A stretch of 55,034 nucleotides of DNA from Nocardioides marmorisolisilvae (GTDB taxonomy: Bacteria; Actinomycetota; Actinomycetes; Propionibacteriales; Nocardioidaceae): positions 2,072,400-2,127,433 of the forward strand of contig NZ_RJSG01000002.1 in NCBI RefSeq assembly GCF_003725775.1, in the 5' to 3' direction. Numbering within the stretch: position 1 is the stretch's first letter; each line of letters opens with the position of its first letter. A program made the translations under genes and the position numbers. Below the pieces are notes generated by a model, which saw nothing but the letters and a program-made list of their open reading frames with translations, was not told the DNA's origin and did no database searches. Positions 51,271 to 55,034 of this stretch are shown here, piece after piece.

Positions 51271-52779
51271 TCACCGTATCGGAACGAGGGGGCTGAGCAG
51301 CGTGAGCACCACGCCGACCAGCGAGGCCACCGTGTTCACCAGACCGTGGCTGCCGCCGTTGGGGCCGCCGATCGGTCCGGGGACCACCGGGTCCCAGCTG
51401 TTCACCACGGCGTTCGGCACGTACCCGTGGCGCACCCGCTGCGGGTGGTCACCGACCGGCAGGAACGCTCGTTCGGCGCCGGTGGCGAAATCGATGACCG
51501 CGACCGCGTCGGAGTCGCTCAGCGAGATCCAGCAGGTGTCGTCGAGACCCTCGGTCGTCCAGTACGGCTTCAGGTAGTCGTGCCCGGTGGTGGCCTTGTC
51601 GAGGATCGTGTAGGTCCCGGTGGCCCGGTCGACCAGTGCGGCGTAGTCGTCCATCGTGCCGGCGGCGCAGAGCGTGGTGCCGGCCGAGTTGATCGACAGC
51701 CCGTGGTGCGCCGAGTCGTTGACGTAGTCCTCCAGCGGCATGTCCGGGACCCGGTTCGGCAGGTTGATCAACCGGGTCACGGCGCCCACGCGCGGCTCGG
51801 CGATCCCGCCTGCGGTGTAGGTGACCTTCCCGTCGAGGTCCGGCGCCTGGGTGTCGAACTCGACGATGCCGTGGAAGTAGGACACCTGGAAGTAGAGGAA
51901 CCGTCCGCCCGGCGCGACCGCCATCGGCCGGACCGCCGAGCTCATGCCGTCGTGGCCGGCCTCGGCGAGCTCCTTGCCCATGTCCCAGCGGTACTTGATG
52001 GAGAAGTCGCTGTTGTTGACGATCTGGTACCAGCGGTTGCCCTTGAGGGCGTCGTGCAGCGGGCCGATCTTGACCGGCCCGACGCTGGTCTCGTCGCCCG
52101 GCGTGTACACCTTGCCGATCGAGGCGTGGTAGATCAGCGAGCCGTCCGGCGAGTAGTTGTTCTCGTGCGGGGTCTCGCCCGACGGGAAGGTCCGCAGCCG
52201 GTCGCCCATCTTGATCTGCTTCAGGCCGACGGTCTCGTCGACCATCGAGTACTCGATCACCTGGTTCTTGGTGGAGTCCGAGACCAGCAGCCGTCGGCCG
52301 TCCGGCGAGAGGCCCATGTGGTCGGTGCGGTAGCCGTCCATCTGCTGCTCGCGCACGATGCTGTTCGGGTCACCGGCGGCGGCCTTGGCCAGGTCGATCC
52401 AGACGACGTCGGCGAAGCTCGGCCGGGACACCGCGACGTACTTGCCGTCGTTGGTGGTGAACATGTCGTCGACGTACTGGTCGTGACCCTCGCCCGGCCC
52501 CTGCTGGATCAGGTAGTAGTACGCCAGCTGGTCCGGGTTCTTGCGGATGTCGGCGATCTCCTGGGCCTTGTCCGGGATGAAGTTGATCCCGGTCTTGAGC
52601 AGCTTCAGCGAGTGCGAGTCGACGATCGTCGCGGTGCCGGCCCAGTTGTTGCCGACCAGCATGACGTCGCGCAGGTCCGGCGGCGTCGCGGCGACCGCCT
52701 TGTTCCGGTGCAGGTCGACATCGCTGAAGAGCAGCGCGGCGAAGAGGGCGAACAGGGACACGGCAGCGGTACGGCGCAT
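51271..52779 (-). CDS. Secreted YncE-like beta-propeller protein
   Basis: The 502-residue protein has a signal peptide (cleavage after AVA, about residue 31) and repeated beta-propeller strands such as LSPDGRRLLVSDS, YSPDGSLIYHAS, MAVAPGGRFLYF and LSINSAGTTLCAAG, like YncE/YVTN proteins. A C-terminal hydrophobic segment (TVASLVGVVLTLLSPLVP) may anchor it. It is encoded 18 bp after a Pro-rich membrane protein in the same operon. Confidence 0.8.
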   Translation of the reverse strand: MRRTAAVSLFALFAALLFSDVDLHRNKAVAATPPDLRDVMLVGNNWAGTATIVDSHSLKLLKTGINFIPDKAQEIADIRKNPDQLAYYYLIQQGPGEGHDQYVDDMFTTNDGKYVAVSRPSFADVVWIDLAKAAAGDPNSIVREQQMDGYRTDHMGLSPDGRRLLVSDSTKNQVIEYSMVDETVGLKQIKMGDRLRTFPSGETPHENNYSPDGSLIYHASIGKVYTPGDETSVGPVKIGPLHDALKGNRWYQIVNNSDFSIKYRWDMGKELAEAGHDGMSSAVRPMAVAPGGRFLYFQVSYFHGIVEFDTQAPDLDGKVTYTAGGIAEPRVGAVTRLINLPNRVPDMPLEDYVNDSAHHGLSINSAGTTLCAAGTMDDYAALVDRATGTYTILDKATTGHDYLKPYWTTEGLDDTCWISLSDSDAVAVIDFATGAERAFLPVGDHPQRVRHGYVPNAVVNSWDPVVPGPIGGPNGGSHGLVNTVASLVGVVLTLLSPLVPIR

Positions 52780-52797
52780 GCCGGGTCAACGAACCGG

Positions 52798-53283
52798 TCA
52801 GCCGGCGGTCACGCTCGCGCGGCGGCGCCGGAAGACGGAGCGGCGCACCGCGGTGATCTCGTAGAGCACGACCATCGCGACCAATGCCGCGAATCCCCGC
52901 AGGACCGGGGTGACCTTGTCGGCCGACGTGGGGTGCGCGAGCGGCGTCTGCGGACCGGCGGTCTCGCCGCTCGCCCGCCCGGGCTCCTCGGTCCCCGGAT
53001 CGGCGCTGCCGTGCTTGCCGGTCCCGGCGTGGTGCTGGGCCTGGTCGGCCTGCTTCGCCTTCGCGACGTCCTTGGGGTCGCTCGGCGTCGGCAGCTCCGA
53101 GCCCCCGACCCCCGGGGTGATCACGTACGTCGGCCCGCTGGAGGCTCCGTCGGACGGGGTCGGGATCGGCGGTGGCGTGAACGCGGGCGGCGTCGGCGGT
53201 GCGTCGTCAGCGGTCGCGAACGTCGTGCTCGCGCCCAGGACGAGCAGCGCGAGCACGGCTGCGAGCACAGCGCGCCGGATCAC
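52798..53283 (-). CDS. Secreted Pro-rich protein with C-terminal membrane anchor
   Basis: The 161-residue protein starts at GTG, has a signal peptide (cleavage after ATA, about residue 25), a Pro/Thr/Ser-rich extracellular stretch, and a C-terminal span (RGFAALVAMVVLYEITAV) with an arginine-rich tail (RRSVFRRRRA). No sorting motif such as LPXTG is seen. It leads a two-gene operon with the beta-propeller protein. Confidence 0.72.
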   Translation of the reverse strand: MIRRAVLAAVLALLVLGASTTFATADDAPPTPPAFTPPPIPTPSDGASSGPTYVITPGVGGSELPTPSDPKDVAKAKQADQAQHHAGTGKHGSADPGTEEPGRASGETAGPQTPLAHPTSADKVTPVLRGFAALVAMVVLYEITAVRRSVFRRRRASVTAG

Positions 53284-53289
53284 CGTTCC

Positions 53290-53295
53290 ACGATA
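53290..53295 (-). promoter_or_regulatory. -10 element of the Pro-rich protein gene (leaderless GTG)
   Basis: TATCGT lies 6 nt before the GTG at 53283. Confidence 0.55.
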
Positions 53296-53315
53296 ACCGG
53301 GCCGGAGCACCAGCC

Positions 53316-54518
53316 TCAGCGGGCGACGATCACCGAGGAGCCGTGCCCGAACAGGCCCTGGTTGGCGGTGATGCCGACCCGTGCCCCCTCGACCTGACGG
53401 CCCTCGGCCTGACCGCGCAGCTGCCAGGTCAGCTCGCACACCTGCGCCAGCGCCTGGGCCGGGACGGCCTCGCCGAAGCAGGCCAGGCCGCCGGACGGGT
53501 TGACCGGGATCCGGCCGCCGATCGTGGTGTCGCCGCTCCGCAGCAGCTGCTCGGCCTCGCCGCGCTTGCACAGCGAGAGGTCCTCGATCCAGTCGAGCTC
53601 GAGCGCCGTGGACAGGTCGTAGACCTCGGCCACGTCGACGTCCTCGGGGCTGATCCCGGCCTCCTCGTACGCCGCGTCGCCGATCGACTCCTTGAAGGTG
53701 CGCTCGGGAACCCCGGCCACTGCCGAGGAGTCCGTCGACATCAGCGGCATGTCGATGATCGTGTTCGGGAAGGTCGGCGTGACCGTCGAGATCGCCTTGA
53801 TCCGCACCAAGTCTCCGGAACCGTGCTTCTGAGCCAGCTTCTGGGCGTACTCCACCGAGCACAGCACCACGGCGGCAGCGCCGTCGGAGGTGGCGCAGAT
53901 GTCGAGCAGGTGCAGCGGGTCGGCGACGATCGCCGACTCGAGCACCTCGTGGGCCGCGACCTCCTTGCGGTAGCGCGCGTTCGGGTTGCTCAGACCGTGC
54001 TTGGCGTTCTTCACCTTCACCTGGGCGAAGTCCTCGCTGGTGGCGCCGTACAGGTCCATCCGGCGGCGGGCGTAGAGCGCGAAGTAGGCCGGGTTGGTCA
54101 TCCCGAGCAGGCGGAAGCGCAGCCAGTCCGGGTCGTCCCAGCGCTCGCCGGCGTTCGGGGCCAGGAAGCCCTTCGGCGTGGTGTCCGCGCCGACCACCAG
54201 GGCCACCTCGGACATCCCGGCGAGGATCCGGGCGCGGGCGGTGTCGAGCGCCTGGGCGCCGGTGGCGCAGGCGGCGTAGCTGGTCGCGACGCGAGCGCCG
54301 TTCCAGCCCAGCGCCTGGGCGAAGGTGGCGCCGGCGACGTAGCCGCCGTAGCCGTTGCGGACGGTCTCGCCGCCCACGATCAGGTCGACGTCGGGCCACG
54401 GGATGCCGGCGTCGGCCAGCGCCGCCCGGGCGGCGACGACGCCGTACTCGACGAAGTTCTTGCCCCACTTGCCCCAGGGGTGCATGCCCACCCCCGCGAT
54501 GGCGACGTCCCGGCTCAC
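53316..54518 (-). CDS. Thiolase-like lipid-transfer protein (Ltp/SCP-x thiolase family)
   Basis: The 400-residue protein has the thiolase nucleophile Cys in SYAACATGAQAL (about residue 87). The usual C-terminal GHP motif is replaced by NPSGGLACFGEAVPAQ, typical of the Ltp branch, some members of which are aldolases rather than thiolases. It is translated with a DUF35 partner through a GTGA overlap. I recall Rv1627c/Rv1628c as similar. It probably acts on a CoA-linked lipid or steroid side chain. Confidence 0.84.
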   Translation of the reverse strand: MSRDVAIAGVGMHPWGKWGKNFVEYGVVAARAALADAGIPWPDVDLIVGGETVRNGYGGYVAGATFAQALGWNGARVATSYAACATGAQALDTARARILAGMSEVALVVGADTTPKGFLAPNAGERWDDPDWLRFRLLGMTNPAYFALYARRRMDLYGATSEDFAQVKVKNAKHGLSNPNARYRKEVAAHEVLESAIVADPLHLLDICATSDGAAAVVLCSVEYAQKLAQKHGSGDLVRIKAISTVTPTFPNTIIDMPLMSTDSSAVAGVPERTFKESIGDAAYEEAGISPEDVDVAEVYDLSTALELDWIEDLSLCKRGEAEQLLRSGDTTIGGRIPVNPSGGLACFGEAVPAQALAQVCELTWQLRGQAEGRQVEGARVGITANQGLFGHGSSVIVAR

Positions 54519-54970
54519 TGCGCACCTCCCGTGGTCTCGACAGGCTCGACCGACACGGGGCGCCACTTCCAGATCGAACGCTCGCCGGTCTCGTCGACGT
54601 AGGAGGTCTCCACCACCAGCTCGACCTCGTCCCCGACCTTGATGTCCGCGACGCCGAAGCCCGCGGCCAGTTGGCCGAGCACGACCAGGCCCTCGGGGAT
54701 CTCGACGGCGGCCAGGGCGAACGGGACGTAGGGGTCGCTCGCCGGGATGTACGGCGCCGGCGGCTGGTACTGCGCGTCGGTGTAGGACCACACCCGACCG
54801 CGGCGGGAGAGCTCGGTCTCCGTGAATTCCTCGCCGGAGCAGGCCGGGTTCTTGCAGAAGCCGGTCGTCTTCGGGAAGAAGACGGTGCCGCAGGTGGTGC
54901 ACTTCGAGCCGAGCAGCGCGGGCGCGTCGCCGGTGGTGAACCAGCCGTCGATGGCCGGAGTCGCGGTCAA
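54515..54970 (-). CDS. DUF35 zinc-ribbon/OB-fold partner protein
   Basis: The 151-residue protein has a zinc ribbon with Cys in KCTTCGTVFFP and FCKNPAC, then an OB fold. DUF35 proteins serve as CoA-binding partners of Ltp-type enzymes. The start is TTG with GGGAGGG just upstream. Its last residues (VEPVETT) are encoded by an inserted REP-like repeat. Confidence 0.86.
   Translation of the reverse strand: MTATPAIDGWFTTGDAPALLGSKCTTCGTVFFPKTTGFCKNPACSGEEFTETELSRRGRVWSYTDAQYQPPAPYIPASDPYVPFALAAVEIPEGLVVLGQLAAGFGVADIKVGDEVELVVETSYVDETGERSIWKWRPVSVEPVETTGGAQ
54534..54550. repeat. REP-like repeat inside the DUF35 coding sequence
   Basis: GTCTCGACAGGCTCGAC is identical to 34507-34523 and encodes part of the VEPVETT tail on the minus strand. 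Confidence 0.75.
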
Positions 54971-54994
54971 GGACCCTCCCGGGCGTAGTGGTAG

Positions 54995-55011
54995 TTGAGC
55001 CTGTCGAAACT
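54995..55011. repeat. REP-like repeat copy
   Basis: TTGAGCCTGTCGAAACT, the reverse-orientation form of the dispersed element, is followed 6 bp later by an identical copy. Confidence 0.8.
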
Positions 55012-55017
55012 CTTGGG

Positions 55018-55034
55018 TTGAGCCTGTCGAAACT
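55018..55034. repeat. REP-like repeat copy at the window edge
   Basis: TTGAGCCTGTCGAAACT is identical to 54995-55011 and runs to the last base of the window; more copies may follow. Confidence 0.8.

Overview
The window is one contiguous stretch of very high-GC actinobacterial chromosome. Gene content points to Nocardioidaceae or a close relative within Propionibacteriales: a fused Kgd-type 2-oxoglutarate enzyme, nickel SOD with its protease, WhiB1, an RsrA/SigR pair, the 24-codon ribosomal protein bL37, a UsfX/SigF pair and DUF6104. I identified this from recognised families and sequence motifs, not from a database search. I found no tRNA, rRNA, CRISPR array, insertion sequence or phage gene, and no gene-free stretch longer than 300 bp.

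Layout. 0-5 kb: the start of a LexA-controlled gene with a perfect SOS box, a secreted protein, a three-gene operon of related secreted Ig-like proteins, an EEP-fold phosphodiesterase and a DUF4287 protein. 4.9-12 kb: a berberine-bridge-type flavoenzyme, a secreted alpha/beta hydrolase, kgd and DUF6104. 12-17.1 kb: a TetR regulator diverges from a secreted protein, a Tat-exported DUF5987 protein and a GMC oxidoreductase; an acetoacetate-decarboxylase-fold gene follows behind a striking double palindrome. 17.2-20.5 kb: acyl desaturase and its ferredoxin-reductase partner, with a divergent TetR. 20.5-25 kb: DHA2 exporter, SDR, MDR and malic enzyme. 25.2-28.2 kb: sodX/sodN, usfX-sigF, a membrane protein and whiB1. 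28.2-41.7 kb: pdtaS, DUF2785, a TPP enzyme, a small lower-GC patch with repeats, thioesterase, bL37, rsrA-sigR, SRAP, a degenerate GGDEF protein, an ECF sigma fused to its own sensor, aroA and rsgA. 41.7-55 kb: hisN, FKBP, CBS, S4, DUF445, a secreted metalloprotease, an AAA/VWA pair, a YchJ-like protein, secreted proteins and a thiolase-like/DUF35 pair.

How the genes work together. Much of the window is stress and redox physiology (LexA, SigR/RsrA, SigF/UsfX, WhiB1, PdtaS, Ni-SOD, SRAP) next to central carbon, shikimate, histidine and lipid metabolism. The block whiB1-pdtaS-rsrA-sigR-SRAP-aroA-rsgA plus the desaturase pair matches the order I recall for M. tuberculosis Rv3219-Rv3230c, with insertions.

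Two genome-wide habits stand out. At least a dozen genes have a TANNNT -10 hexamer exactly 6-7 nt before the start codon, so they are probably leaderless. In three cases the upstream gene's TAG stop is itself the first half of that -10. The strongest candidates for undescribed biology are the GMC/DUF5987 export cluster, the one-polypeptide sigma/anti-sigma/sensor, and the repeat-bearing patch at 32.3-33.95 kb.
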